DNA of 64,000 nucleotides from Anaerolineaceae bacterium UBA1415 (GTDB lineage Bacteria > Chloroflexota > Anaerolineae > Anaerolineales > Anaerolineaceae), in assembly GCA_002305635.1 (NCBI GenBank), contig DBPR01000011.1:7000-70999 (forward strand). Direction: 5' to 3'. Shown piece by piece: positions 36,421 to 45,572 of the stretch; the stretch's first letter is position 1, and every line of letters begins with the position of its first letter. The notes under the pieces are model-generated. The model did no database searches. It was given only the letters and a program-made list of their open reading frames with translations, and was not told where the DNA came from. Both the position numbers and the translations under genes were made by a program.

Positions 36421-37311
36421 ATGAAAAAGGTCAGAGCATTTTTAAAGGAAATAGATTTCGGTTGGCGAACGCTGCGCGACTTCGCTCTGATCATTCTTGG
36501 TGGTTTGGTGCAGTCTCTGGCAGTTCGCTCTTTCCTGGTGCCTGCCCAATTGGTAAGCGGCGGTGTCAGTGGTCTGGCGCAATTCTTTTATTATCTATGG
36601 GACTGGCCGATCGGTATGGTCACCATGGTGGCAAATATTCCTCTTTTCGTGCTGGGATGGAAACACCTGGGCGGACCGCGGTTCGCGATACGAACGATGT
36701 TATCGGTGTTTTCCTATACAATTCTGACCGATCTGCTGCTGGAGTTGACGGGTTCAAACCCCATTACGGATGATCTTTTGCTAAACACGCTCTATGGCGG
36801 CATTTTGCTCGGGGTCGGGCTGGGCCTGGTTTATCTCGGCCGGGGAACCAGCGGCGGCACTGATATCATCGGTAAAATTTTGAATCAGCGATACGGAATC
36901 TCACTTTCATTGGCATATATGATCACCGATTCCTTTCCAGTGATACTGGCTGGATTTTACTTTGGCTGGGATAAGGCATTATACGGTTTGATCATGATCT
37001 ATCTGAGTGGCGTCGCGGCTGATATGATCTCGCAGGGCTCCAACGTTATCCGCGAAGCCATCATTATTACGGATCGATCGCAGGAAGTCATCCTGGCGAT
37101 CAGCGACGAGTTAGGTCGGGGGGCGACACTCCTGCAAGCCAAGGGAAGCTATACACAGAAGGACCGCCCGGTCATCTTTTGTGTTGTGACCGCCGGAGAA
37201 GTGATCCGTTTGAAAACGATCGTTCATGATATCGACCCGAAAGCCTTTATGGTGGTCGGGCATGCCAATGAAGCCCTGGGCGAGGGTTTTAAGCCCCTGG
37301 TTGAGAAGTGA
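36421..37311 (+). CDS. YitT family membrane protein (DUF161/DUF2179)
   Basis: The 296-residue protein has five or six hydrophobic helices with the YitT pattern (GGLVQSLAVRSFLVPAQLVSGGVSGLAQFFYYL and GLGLVYLGRGTSGGTDIIGKIL) and a C-terminal soluble DUF2179 domain (about 215-290, GRGATLLQAKGSYTQKDRPVIFCVV). The transported substance of this family is not settled. It has a TATAAT box and GAGGAG upstream. A macrodomain gene follows 15 bases later, so the two form an operon. Confidence 0.85.
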   Translation: MKKVRAFLKEIDFGWRTLRDFALIILGGLVQSLAVRSFLVPAQLVSGGVSGLAQFFYYLWDWPIGMVTMVANIPLFVLGWKHLGGPRFAIRTMLSVFSYTILTDLLLELTGSNPITDDLLLNTLYGGILLGVGLGLVYLGRGTSGGTDIIGKILNQRYGISLSLAYMITDSFPVILAGFYFGWDKALYGLIMIYLSGVAADMISQGSNVIREAIIITDRSQEVILAISDELGRGATLLQAKGSYTQKDRPVIFCVVTAGEVIRLKTIVHDIDPKAFMVVGHANEALGEGFKPLVEK

Positions 37312-37326
37312 TCTGAGGGACGAGCC

Positions 37327-37836
37327 ATGACGGAAATTCGGGCAATTCAAGCCGATATCACGACCCTTACGGTGGACGCGATCGTCAACGCTGCCAATCG
37401 AAGTTTGTTGGGCGGCGGCGGGGTGGATGGCGCCATCCATCGGGCTGCCGGACCTGAATTGTTGCGCGCTTGTCGGGGTTTGAACGGTTGTGAGACGGGT
37501 GAGGCGAAGATCACGCCGGGGTTCAAGCTGCCCGCGCGTTATGTGATCCATACGGTCGGGCCGATCTGGAGGGATGGTTCTCACAATGAGGCAAAATTAC
37601 TGGCGAATTGTTACCGAAACAGCCTTGTTCTGGCTGCTGAAAACGGTGTCAAATCAATCGCCTTTCCCTCGATCAGCACCGGTGTTTACAGATATCCCAT
37701 TGAAGAAGCCGCAAAGATCGCTGTCGATACGGTACGGGAAGTTGTATTGGAGCTTGCGGGCTTTGAAACAGTGATCTTCTGCTGCTTTTCCCGATATGAT
37801 CTGGAGATCTACCAACAATATCTGGCGAAGGCTTAA
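37327..37836 (+). CDS. Macrodomain protein (O-acetyl-ADP-ribose deacetylase-like)
   Basis: The 169-residue protein is a single macrodomain: IQADITTLTVDAIVNAANRSLLGGGGVDGAIHRAAGPEL supplies the ADP-ribose-binding loop, and FPSISTGVYRYPIEEAA the second loop. These match YmdB-like hydrolases that remove acetyl or ADP-ribosyl groups. It is transcribed with YitT. Its 3' end overlaps the end of the convergent MazG-like gene by 4 bases. Confidence 0.92.
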   Translation: MTEIRAIQADITTLTVDAIVNAANRSLLGGGGVDGAIHRAAGPELLRACRGLNGCETGEAKITPGFKLPARYVIHTVGPIWRDGSHNEAKLLANCYRNSLVLAAENGVKSIAFPSISTGVYRYPIEEAAKIAVDTVREVVLELAGFETVIFCCFSRYDLEIYQQYLAKA

Positions 37837-38216
37837 GAATTAATTGGCTTGCCCAGTTTAAGCTCCATTTTCTCAAGAAGGGCATCGTCGGGGGACTGCC
37901 CGTTGTAGGTATCCATAAAAACAGAAAGCATCATGTTGCAATCGGCGGCTTCGTGGGTGATGTTTTCCTTGCGCAGTCGGTCGTTGTTGCGGATCCAACC
38001 GGGTTTGCGCGAAACAATCTCGTCGGCTTTCAGGCCTAAATCCGCATAGGATTGGAAAAGCTCCTGTTCTTCCTCGGTCAGGTCAACCGGTTGAATGGCA
38101 AGCCAGGCTTCTGCCAGTTCCCCAACTTCGGAAAGATAAAAGAGGAGTGCGCTTTTTTGGTCTGGCCAGCCCAGGCCGCGTTGATCGTAATAATCCTTGA
38201 TAATTTCTATTTTCAT
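37833..38216 (-). CDS. MazG-like nucleotide pyrophosphohydrolase domain protein
   Basis: The 127-residue all-helical protein has a MazG-type metal site: SEVGELAEAW for the ExxE(D)-type helix and HEAADCNMMLSVF for the second acidic helix. Such proteins hydrolyse non-canonical or excess nucleoside triphosphates. The middle region (EEEQELFQSYADLGLKADEIVSRKPGWIRNNDRLRKEN) is longer than in the minimal domain. It is a lone minus-strand gene. Confidence 0.72.
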   Translation of the reverse strand: MKIEIIKDYYDQRGLGWPDQKSALLFYLSEVGELAEAWLAIQPVDLTEEEQELFQSYADLGLKADEIVSRKPGWIRNNDRLRKENITHEAADCNMMLSVFMDTYNGQSPDDALLEKMELKLGKPINS

Positions 38217-38360
38217 AATGGCTCCTGAGGAAATTTTACCCTATCAAAGCTAACTCGAATATGATCATATCGCTCAATGCTATTGTTATTCATTACGATG
38301 CTTATTCCATTGCCTTGTGATAAGATTGACCCACTGCTTTTTATAACAATTGAGGTGAAA

Positions 38361-39626
38361 ATGACAGAAGTCCCTATTCAATGGATTGCCAACAACCACG
38401 CCCTGGAGAATCCAAAATCGAAGCTGGCAGCAGAGCTTTTTCCGGCTGGAACAGCCCGCAAGGTGCGCCAGCTGCACAGCTCCATCCCCGGCTACCAGAT
38501 GAGCCCGCTCAAGAGCCTGCCGCGACTGGCAAAACGCATCGGCGTGGGCGGAATCTGGGTCAAGGATGAATCTGCCCGCCTCTCGCTCAACTCCTTTAAG
38601 GTTTTGGGCGGCGCGTACGCCATCTATCGCAAACTGCTTGAACGCGGCGGCTTCAACCAGGACGAACTTTCCCTGCGCGATCTGTTGCAGCTGGATGGCG
38701 ACCATCGTGAAAAACTGGGGCATCCCGTCTTTGCCACTGCCACGGACGGCAACCACGGCACCGGCGTGGCCTGGGCGGCAAACAAAATGGGTTTTCCGGC
38801 TGTCATTTATGTTCACTCGCTGACCACCAAAGACCGCATCCGCGGGATCGAACGCCAGGGCGGCAAGGTGGTTGTCGTGGATGGCAATTATGACGATGCC
38901 GTGCGCCAGGCCAGCATTGACGCCAAAGCCAACGGCTGGGAAGTGATCTCCGATACGTCCTGGGAGGGCTACGAAGATGTGCCCAAGTGGATCATGCAAG
39001 GCTACGCCACCATGTTCTCGGAAGCCCAGGAGCAATTCTCCGGGCAGGGACTAAGCCGACCAACGCACCTGCTGGTGCAGGCGGGGGTGGGCTCGCTCGC
39101 GGCGGCTGCGATCGGTTTTTATTCGGTCTTGTTTGAGGATAATGTTCCGCTTTCCATGGTGGTTGAGCCAACCAAAGCGGCTTGCTTGTTCGAATCGATC
39201 AAAAAAGGCGACGGCAAACCGCATAGTGTTACCGGCGACCTGGACACCATTATGGCAGGTCTGGCATGCGGCGATCCCAACCCACTCGCCTGGGAAACGC
39301 TCTACAACTGCGCTGATTACTTCGCGGTCTGTCCTGATTATGTGGCAGCCAAGGGCATGCGCGTCTATTCCACACCGCTGTATGGCGATCCCTTCATCGT
39401 TTCCGGCGAATCCGGCGCGGTGACGCTGGGCGCGCTGATGTACACGATGGAATATGAAGGCGCGCGCGAATTGCGCGAGGCGATAGGGCTGAACGAGGAA
39501 TCGCAGGTTTTGCTGATCAATACCGAGGGCAACACCTCACCGGATGAATTCAGAAGCGTGGTTTGGGAAGGCAGCATGCCTGTTCCCGATGAATACAAAA
39601 TGCACGCCCGCGAAAGCGAAGAGTAG
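38361..39626 (+). CDS. dpaL: Diaminopropionate ammonia-lyase
   Basis: A PLP enzyme that cleaves 2,3-diaminopropionate to pyruvate and two ammonia. The 421-residue chain has the PLP lysine at about Lys80 in SLNSFKVLGGAYA, a TDGNHGTGVAWAA motif for substrate and phosphate contacts, and the glycine loop VQAGVGSLAAAAI. The length fits E. coli YgeX (398). I choose the ATG at 38361 because TGAGGTGA lies just upstream; an open frame 28 codons longer has no support. It is monocistronic, with a terminator. It fits amino-acid fermentation. Confidence 0.9.
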   Translation: MTEVPIQWIANNHALENPKSKLAAELFPAGTARKVRQLHSSIPGYQMSPLKSLPRLAKRIGVGGIWVKDESARLSLNSFKVLGGAYAIYRKLLERGGFNQDELSLRDLLQLDGDHREKLGHPVFATATDGNHGTGVAWAANKMGFPAVIYVHSLTTKDRIRGIERQGGKVVVVDGNYDDAVRQASIDAKANGWEVISDTSWEGYEDVPKWIMQGYATMFSEAQEQFSGQGLSRPTHLLVQAGVGSLAAAAIGFYSVLFEDNVPLSMVVEPTKAACLFESIKKGDGKPHSVTGDLDTIMAGLACGDPNPLAWETLYNCADYFAVCPDYVAAKGMRVYSTPLYGDPFIVSGESGAVTLGALMYTMEYEGARELREAIGLNEESQVLLINTEGNTSPDEFRSVVWEGSMPVPDEYKMHARESEE

Positions 39627-39693
39627 GTAAAGTCCTATTGTCCGTAACGGAACCTAACCGTTATGGGCTCCGTTTGGTTTTATAGTCGAATCA

Positions 39694-39727
39694 AGAGCCA
39701 ATCTACGGATTGGCTCGTCGTTTTCTG
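39694..39727 (+). terminator. Rho-independent terminator of dpaL
   Basis: GAGCCAATC and GATTGGCTC pair around a short loop and are followed by the T-rich TCGTTTTCTGTTT. Confidence 0.7.
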
Positions 39728-39807
39728 TTTCCTTAGGATTGGAAAATTGTAATTAACCTAATAAAATTCAAACATTAATCCTTTAGTCTTGGTATCATTA
39801 GCGCTCG

Positions 39808-41721
39808 ATGGAAAACTCAAATCAAAAGAAAACAAACGAAGAAAAACAATATCAGGCAATAGGTCAGATCCCCGAATATTTGCGGCATCTCCTGCATACC
39901 TGCACGCGCGACCATCTTTCCAACCCACATCCGAAACTGGGTGAGGTGGTGACGGTCAGGCTGGAGTTCCCTTCGCAAGGCAAGCCCGAGCAGGTGGTCC
40001 TGCGCACGATCCCGAACGGCGAGCAGCAGCTTAGCGCTCTGAAAAAGGTGGCGGAAACGGAATCGAAGCAGGTTTGGGAAGGGCGGCTGAAAATAAATGA
40101 ACCGAAGGTGCCTTATCGCTTCGCCATCCAGGATCAGGGGCGGATCTGGTGGTACAATGCTGCCGGGCTTCATAATCATGTCCCTTTGGGCTTGTTCGAC
40201 TTCAAGCTCCTGGCGGATGTGCCCGAGATCCCCTGGCTGCAAAGCAGTGTTTTTTATCAGATATTTCCTGACCGCTTTGCCAACGGCGACCCGTCCAACG
40301 ATCCGAAAGACGAAGTGCTGGATATCTACCCCGGCGTCACCCGCAGTACCTACCCATGGGGGGAACGCCCGAATCAACCCGAAAGCCGAATGCATTTTCC
40401 ATTTTATGGCGGCGACCTGGCCGGCATTGAGCAAAAGCTGCCCTATCTGCAGGATCTGGGCGTGAATGCGCTGTATCTCAACCCGATCTTCACGGCTTTT
40501 ACCAATCACCGCTACGATGTGGCTGATTTTCGAAATGTCGATCCGGTTTTGGGCGGCAACGAGGCGCTGATCTCGCTTTCGAAGGCCTTGAAAGCGAAGA
40601 AGATGCGTTATATCCTCGATATTGTCACCAACCACTGCGGCGCCGGGCATCCCTGGTTCCGCGAAGCCTATAAAGACCCTGAAAGCCCGAAACGAAGCGC
40701 ATTTTACTTTGATGAGGGAAACAATTACGTTTCCTGGATGGGTTTTGGACATCTGCCCAAGCTAAATTATCGCAACACTGAGCTGCGCGAAAAAATGTTC
40801 GAGGGCGAATCGAGCGTTTTCGCGCATTGGCTGAAGGCGCCTTATCAGGCTGACGGCTGGCGCGTGGATGTGGGCAACATGCTGGGGCGCCACGATGCCG
40901 ACCAACTGGACGGCGAAGTCCTCCCGGCGATCCGTCGAGCGGTTAAACGTGCCTCGGCTGAGAGCTATTTGATCGGGGAGAACTTTTTTGAGGCGATCGG
41001 GCAGCTGCAGGGCGATATCTGGGACGGCGTGATGAACTACGCCGGATTCAGCGATCCATTTTTGCATTGGCTCAAGCCTTACCGCCACAGCGCCCTAAAA
41101 TGTGAAACTGTTCTGAAATCCAGCTTGCCGGATGAGACGGACAGCCTGATCCAAAGCTGGCAGACGAATCTCGCGGCTATCCCGTATTGTGTTGCCTTGC
41201 AGCAATTCAACCTGCTCGGCAGCCACGATACCGCGCGCATCGCGACGATCCTCGAAGGTGATCAGGCCTTGATCAAACTGGCTGCCATGGTGCAGTTCGC
41301 TTTCCCGGGCGTGCCTTGCGTTTATTATGGCGATGAGATCGGTTTGCGGAATGAAGAAGGATTTGGCCAGCGCAACTGCTTCCCCTGGGATGAAAGCCGA
41401 TGGGATCACGACCTGCGCGCTTTTTATCAGCGTTTGATCGGATTGCGAAGGTCGAGTCCGATCCTGGCTTACGGCAGTTTTAGAGTTTTATATTGGGATG
41501 AGTTTGGATTTGTGTTTGAGCGGGCTTTGGCGGGTGAGCGCGTTTTGCTGAGCGCCAACCGTGAGGCAAGACCCTATGAGGTTATGATCGATTTTGCCAG
41601 GCTTGAAACCGAACGGAATTATGCCTTTGAAGGCTTCTTTAGTGGCGAAAGGCTGGAAGTCAGGGCTGGTCAGCTGCGCTTGCCTGCTCGGGATAAAGGG
41701 GCTGAGATCTGGATTGAATAA
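39808..41721 (+). CDS. GH13 glycosidase (cyclomaltodextrinase / neopullulanase type)
   Basis: The 637-residue protein has an N-terminal beta domain (about 40-135, CBM34-like) followed by the catalytic barrel. The GH13 motifs are complete: DIVTNH (271-276), GWRVDV with nucleophile Asp354, acid/base Glu391 in LIGEN, and SHD (472-474) with Asp474. No signal peptide, so it likely cleaves maltodextrins or cyclodextrins in the cytosol. There is no Shine-Dalgarno sequence; TATCAT (39793-39798) ends 9 bases before the ATG, so a leaderless transcript is likely. It is monocistronic. Confidence 0.9.
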   Translation: MENSNQKKTNEEKQYQAIGQIPEYLRHLLHTCTRDHLSNPHPKLGEVVTVRLEFPSQGKPEQVVLRTIPNGEQQLSALKKVAETESKQVWEGRLKINEPKVPYRFAIQDQGRIWWYNAAGLHNHVPLGLFDFKLLADVPEIPWLQSSVFYQIFPDRFANGDPSNDPKDEVLDIYPGVTRSTYPWGERPNQPESRMHFPFYGGDLAGIEQKLPYLQDLGVNALYLNPIFTAFTNHRYDVADFRNVDPVLGGNEALISLSKALKAKKMRYILDIVTNHCGAGHPWFREAYKDPESPKRSAFYFDEGNNYVSWMGFGHLPKLNYRNTELREKMFEGESSVFAHWLKAPYQADGWRVDVGNMLGRHDADQLDGEVLPAIRRAVKRASAESYLIGENFFEAIGQLQGDIWDGVMNYAGFSDPFLHWLKPYRHSALKCETVLKSSLPDETDSLIQSWQTNLAAIPYCVALQQFNLLGSHDTARIATILEGDQALIKLAAMVQFAFPGVPCVYYGDEIGLRNEEGFGQRNCFPWDESRWDHDLRAFYQRLIGLRRSSPILAYGSFRVLYWDEFGFVFERALAGERVLLSANREARPYEVMIDFARLETERNYAFEGFFSGERLEVRAGQLRLPARDKGAEIWIE

Positions 41722-41787
41722 AGCGGATGTGGATTGAAAATGCCCTAATATTTTGCAATTTCAATCTGACGTTCTGTTTTCATTTAG

Positions 41788-41840
41788 CCCCTCATCCGCC
41801 CTACGGGCACCTTCTCCCGAGCGGAGAAGGCTTTTTTTAC
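41788..41840 (+). terminator. Terminator built from a CTCATCC-family repeat
   Basis: CTCATCCGCCCTACGGGCA is followed by CCTTCTCC-CGAGC-GGAGAAGG (41811-41830 or so) and seven T. The second stem with T tract is a good intrinsic terminator for the GH13 gene. The same CTCATCC...CCTTCTCC pattern occurs near 21712, 33516 and, reversed, near 47650. Confidence 0.7.
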
Positions 41841-42039
41841 TCGCCTTGCGCGCAACTCATCCATTGCCTTGCGGGCTACTCCTCACCCTGGTAAACCAGA
41901 GCGCAAGCAGTCTGCCCTAAGGGCATCTCTGTTAATCACGACCTGCCCCAATCCACTCGACCTGACAGAACTATGTACCAATTAGATATCGTCTTGAATG
42001 TCAGGAGAAAGGTGCAAATCTGACAGTGGGACAGTGGGC

Positions 42040-42093
42040 GTAGGTCGAGATCGAAATGGAACATAAATTCCGTTCCATTTCGATCCGACGTCC
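42040..42093 (+). repeat. REP-like palindrome, plus orientation
   Basis: GTAGGTCGAGATCG at the 5' foot and CGATCCGACGTCC at the 3' side form the constant base, with an unpaired A in GTCGAGAT. The tip is a locus-specific palindrome AAATGGAAC...GTTCCATTT. Confidence 0.8.
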
Positions 42094-42214
42094 AACAATT
42101 ATGCACAATGAATCAAAAGCTTATTAAACAAACGATTTTAATTATCAACATACTTAACTTATTCGAAATAGATACAAACTCACAAATACAAGTCCTGGAT
42201 AAATCTCACTATTG

Positions 42215-42268
42215 GACGTCGGATTGACAGCGCAAACGTTGCGTTTGCGCTGTCAATCTCGACCTACC
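42215..42268 (-). repeat. REP-like palindrome, minus orientation
   Basis: GACGTCGGATTG and CAATCTCGACCTAC are the constant base in reverse orientation to the copy at 42040. The inner ATTGACAGCGCAAACG arm pairs exactly over 16 bases, around a three-base loop. Confidence 0.85.
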
Positions 42269-42356
42269 CGAACACGCGACCTGCCCGGACATTGAGGGTC
42301 GTAAAACAAGAATCGTAGATGGCGAACGAAAGCTCCGATTCGCTTATAATCAAGCC

Positions 42357-43355
42357 ATGAACAGTTTGAAGGACGGTTCAAAGAGGGTTGTATCCGGAAT
42401 GATCGGGCGGGTGAATGGCGCGCGTGATTTTTTGCGCAGTCTTTACCTCAAGCTCAATAAGGCCACCGGCGGTTCGCTGGGGATCTTACGCCATACCTTC
42501 ACGAATTTCTCGATGATGCGCGGGCCCGAAGCGGCAGCCAGTTTGTCTTATTACGCCCTTTTTTCAATTTTTCCTGCTACCTTAGCCATTGTATCGATTG
42601 GCTCATTGTTCCTGGAGCGGGAAGTCGTACGTCAAAAACTCCTTGAAGCAATTCTTCAATTTTTGCCAGTTTCAGCAGATTTCATCAACAATTTAATATC
42701 GGGTGTACTTGATAAGCGAGGCGCTTTCACAGTTGTGGCGCTTCTTTCCCTGGTATGGTCAGCCAGCAATGTTTTTGACAAGATCATAGTCAATGTCAAT
42801 CGCGCCTTCCCCAAGGGGCGCAACCCCGGCTTTTTACAGAGCCGGGCAATGGCCCTGTTGATCATTTTGGTCCTGGTGATTCTCTTTCTGGGCTCCTTGT
42901 TGATCGATACGGTTCAGGGATTCTTTCAGATCGATAAAGTACATCTCGGGAATGTTTATCTAACTGAGACAGCTCTGTATGACTGGCTGCGTCTGCTGGT
43001 TCCACTGGTCATTAAATTTCTGCTCTTTCTGACAATTTACAGCTGGATCCCCCGCAATACAAGTATCCGCTTTCGGGCCAAACTGATTGGCGCCATTGTA
43101 GCCGCAGGCCTTTGGGAACTGGCAACGCGGGCGCTCACCTGGGCGCTCTCGAATGGCTTTACCAACTACGAGCCGGTTTATGGCTCACTCTCATCCATAA
43201 TCGCCCTTATGACCTGGATGTACCTTAGCGGATACATCGTGTTTTTGGGGGCGCATCTGGTTCATGCCGTAAATTATCATTTTACTGCTCTAAAAGCTGT
43301 GGAAGAGGCGGCTGAGACCAGTAAAGAACCCGAGGAGGAAAGCAGCGATGACTGA
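42357..43355 (+). CDS. YihY/BrkB family membrane protein
   Basis: The 332-residue protein has six hydrophobic helices in the YihY/UPF0761 pattern: GPEAAASLSYYALFSIFPATLAIVSIGSLFL near the N-terminus, VVALLSLVWSASNVFDKII and YGSLSSIIALMTWMYLSGYIVFLGAHLVHA. Its transport role is not established. The TATAAT at 42345-42350 is 6 bases from the ATG with no Shine-Dalgarno sequence, indicating a leaderless mRNA. Its end overlaps the glycosyltransferase start by 8 bases. Confidence 0.87.
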   Translation: MNSLKDGSKRVVSGMIGRVNGARDFLRSLYLKLNKATGGSLGILRHTFTNFSMMRGPEAAASLSYYALFSIFPATLAIVSIGSLFLEREVVRQKLLEAILQFLPVSADFINNLISGVLDKRGAFTVVALLSLVWSASNVFDKIIVNVNRAFPKGRNPGFLQSRAMALLIILVLVILFLGSLLIDTVQGFFQIDKVHLGNVYLTETALYDWLRLLVPLVIKFLLFLTIYSWIPRNTSIRFRAKLIGAIVAAGLWELATRALTWALSNGFTNYEPVYGSLSSIIALMTWMYLSGYIVFLGAHLVHAVNYHFTALKAVEEAAETSKEPEEESSDD

Positions 43356-44253
43356 CCTGTCGATATTGATCCTCACCCTGAATTCAAAAAGCTATTTGCG
43401 TGACTGTTTGAATTCGATCAGGGCCTTTCCGCCTGCCGCGACCTATGAAATATGGGTGGCTGATAACGGTTCAAACGACGGTACGGTTGAGATGCTGGAA
43501 GCGCAATATCCGGAAGCGCGGATCATCCTCAATAAATCGAATCTGGGTTTTACCAAGCCGACCAATCAGCTATTAAATGCTGCCAATGGTGAGTTCCTGC
43601 TGCTTCTCAATCCGGATACCTTGCTGACGGAGGATTGTTTTACTCCGCAACTGGATTTTCTGAAAGAAAACCCGCAGGTCGGGATCAGCATTCCGAAGGT
43701 TTTGAATAAGGATGGAACTTTTCAGAAACAATGCCGGCGTGGTGAAGCGCGCCCAATTGAAGTGATCGGTTATATCCTTGGGTTGGGTCAGCTTTTTCCA
43801 AATAACAGAAAGCTGAATGGCTATTTGCAGTCCTGGCTTCCCGAAGACCAGGTCGCGGAAGTGAAGGCGGTCTCGGGGTCGTGCATGTTCATCCGGCGAA
43901 AGACCTGGGAAGCGGTCGGGCCTTTCGATGAGCGCTTTTTTGCCTATCAGGAGGACAGCGATTATTGTATGCGCGCGCGGGAAGCGGGTTGGAAGGTCAT
44001 GTACGTGCCCCTGAGCCAGATCACCCATTATGGGGGTAAAGGCGGTTCGGGCACACAACCCTGGAAGAAAATCAAACACTGGCATTTGTCATATTTTAAT
44101 TATTATCGCAAACACTTCGCCAAAGACCACTGCTGCTTGTTCAATCTGGGCTTTTACTTATTGATGCTGGGGAAATATCTGCTGGCACTGCTTTGGAATG
44201 CCATCAAGATGATCTTTGGATGGGTGATCTCGCCTTTCAGGCAAAAAAAGTAA
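43348..44253 (+). CDS. Glycosyltransferase family 2
   Basis: The 301-residue enzyme opens with LSILILTLNSKSYLRDCLNSI, has the nucleotide-sugar motif ADNGSNDGTVEML, the metal-binding NPDTLL (DxD-type) and the acceptor-side FDERFFAYQEDSDYCMRA. It is of the rhamnosyltransferase-like GT2 group. A C-terminal hydrophobic stretch (about 265-295) may anchor it to the membrane. It is translationally coupled to the YihY gene (GAGG lies within the YihY end). A possible role is in cell-envelope glycan synthesis; the product is unknown. Confidence 0.88.
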   Translation: MTDLSILILTLNSKSYLRDCLNSIRAFPPAATYEIWVADNGSNDGTVEMLEAQYPEARIILNKSNLGFTKPTNQLLNAANGEFLLLLNPDTLLTEDCFTPQLDFLKENPQVGISIPKVLNKDGTFQKQCRRGEARPIEVIGYILGLGQLFPNNRKLNGYLQSWLPEDQVAEVKAVSGSCMFIRRKTWEAVGPFDERFFAYQEDSDYCMRAREAGWKVMYVPLSQITHYGGKGGSGTQPWKKIKHWHLSYFNYYRKHFAKDHCCLFNLGFYLLMLGKYLLALLWNAIKMIFGWVISPFRQKK

Positions 44254-44287
44254 TTGGATTTGTAGATCGTTGAAGAAGTGAAAAAAA

Positions 44288-44314
44288 GAAGGTCGGTTTT
44301 TCCGCCGACCTTTT
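44288..44314. terminator. Bidirectional terminator between GT2 and alcohol dehydrogenase genes
   Basis: AAGGTCGG and CCGACCTT pair around an eight-base loop, with A-rich sequence before and TTTTC after. Confidence 0.8.
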
Positions 44315-44350
44315 CAGTTTCTTTACGTGGATATTGTTTCGACCAACGCT

Positions 44351-45517
44351 TTATCTGCTCAGCCTCAGGATTTCGGCGGCAGCGGCTGGGGTGACATCTC
44401 GATGCTCCCCGCGCGTGAATTTTTCGTCTTCCAGTTGTTTTTGCATCTCTTCGGCAACTTTATCCGGGTCAAGTCCGTAAGCGGTCAAGGTGGTTGGCAT
44501 CCCAAGGCTGTGGAAAAAGGCGCTCAAGGCCTCGATGGTTTTGTCGATCTGTTCGGCAGGATGCTCAGCGTTTTGCCCCAGAACGCGGGAACCGTACTGC
44601 AGGAGTTTGTCATGTTTTTGCTCACGCTTGTACCACATGAGCCAGGGCAAAACGACCGCCAGCGATTCGGCATGATCGAGCCCATAAAGGACGGTCAAGG
44701 CGTGACCGATGCCGTGGGTGGCCCAATCCTGCGGCACTCCCATGCCAACCAGTCCGTTGAGCGCGTTGCTGCAAACCCACATGTAATTTGCGCGGGCGGT
44801 ATAGTCGGGTGGGTCCATTTCCAGCGCCGATAGAGCAATCTCGTGGATGGTCATCAAAAGCGCTTCTGATTGCCGGTCCTGCATGGTCGCGCCGACCGGG
44901 TAGGTCAGGTACTGTTCAAGGACGTGGATGTAAGCATCGACCAGACCGTTGCGAACTTGCTTTTTCGGCAGCGAATAAGTGACTGTTGGATCAAGGATGG
45001 AGAATTTCGGGTAGATCAGATCGCTGGCAAAAGACTTTTTACGGCATTTCTCATGATTGGAAATGACGCTTTTGTTGTTCATCTCGCTGCTGGTTGCCGG
45101 CAGCGTGAGCACGGTGCCAAAAGGCAAGGCCTCTTTGAGTTTGGACGCCAGGCCCTGGTCGACAATATCCCAGGGGTCTTCGCCCTGATACAGCGCCGCC
45201 ATGGCAACGAATTTTGTGCCGTCGATCACCGAACCGCCGCCGACTGCCAATAGGAAGTCGATCTTGTTTTCCCTGATCAATTCGACCGCCTTCATCAGGG
45301 TGGCGTATTCGGGGTTGGGTTCTATGCCGCCAAACTCGAAGAGCTCGTGCTTGCTCAAAGCGTCAGTGACCTGTTGGTAAACACCGTTTTTCCTGATCGA
45401 GCCGCCGCCGTAAAGCATCAGGACACGGGACTCAAGGGGGATCAAATCTTTTAACTGGGCAATGCTACCCTCTCCGAAGACGATCCTGGTCGGATTGAAA
45501 TATTCGAAATTCTTCAT
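44351..45517 (-). CDS. Iron-containing alcohol dehydrogenase (butanol dehydrogenase-like)
   Basis: The 388-residue enzyme has the NAD(P)-binding GGGSVIDGTKFVA loop and the metal-binding block DWATHGIGHALTVLYGLDHAESLAVVLP with the two His ligands, as in E. coli YqhD and clostridial butanol dehydrogenases. It probably reduces aldehydes in fermentation. I set the start at 45515-45517 (MKNFEYFNPTRIVFGEG) because GAGGAG lies 7 bases upstream. It is monocistronic and separated from the GT2 gene by a shared terminator. Confidence 0.9.
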   Translation of the reverse strand: MKNFEYFNPTRIVFGEGSIAQLKDLIPLESRVLMLYGGGSIRKNGVYQQVTDALSKHELFEFGGIEPNPEYATLMKAVELIRENKIDFLLAVGGGSVIDGTKFVAMAALYQGEDPWDIVDQGLASKLKEALPFGTVLTLPATSSEMNNKSVISNHEKCRKKSFASDLIYPKFSILDPTVTYSLPKKQVRNGLVDAYIHVLEQYLTYPVGATMQDRQSEALLMTIHEIALSALEMDPPDYTARANYMWVCSNALNGLVGMGVPQDWATHGIGHALTVLYGLDHAESLAVVLPWLMWYKREQKHDKLLQYGSRVLGQNAEHPAEQIDKTIEALSAFFHSLGMPTTLTAYGLDPDKVAEEMQKQLEDEKFTRGEHRDVTPAAAAEILRLSR

Positions 45518-45572
45518 TTTCAGGCTCCTCAAATCTTATGTTTTTGTCTTAAATCCAAATTTATGGCTGCTT

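Larger units (their letters stand above)
41841..42356. other. Intergenic region with repeats, upstream of the YihY gene
   Basis: It contains a CTCACCCTGGTAAACCAG copy (about 41882), a CTGCCCTAAGGGCATC motif, two GTAG-footed palindromes (listed separately at 42040 and 42215) in opposite orientation, and a TATAAT (42345-42350) that ends 6 bases before the YihY start codon. No gene is seen. Confidence 0.6.
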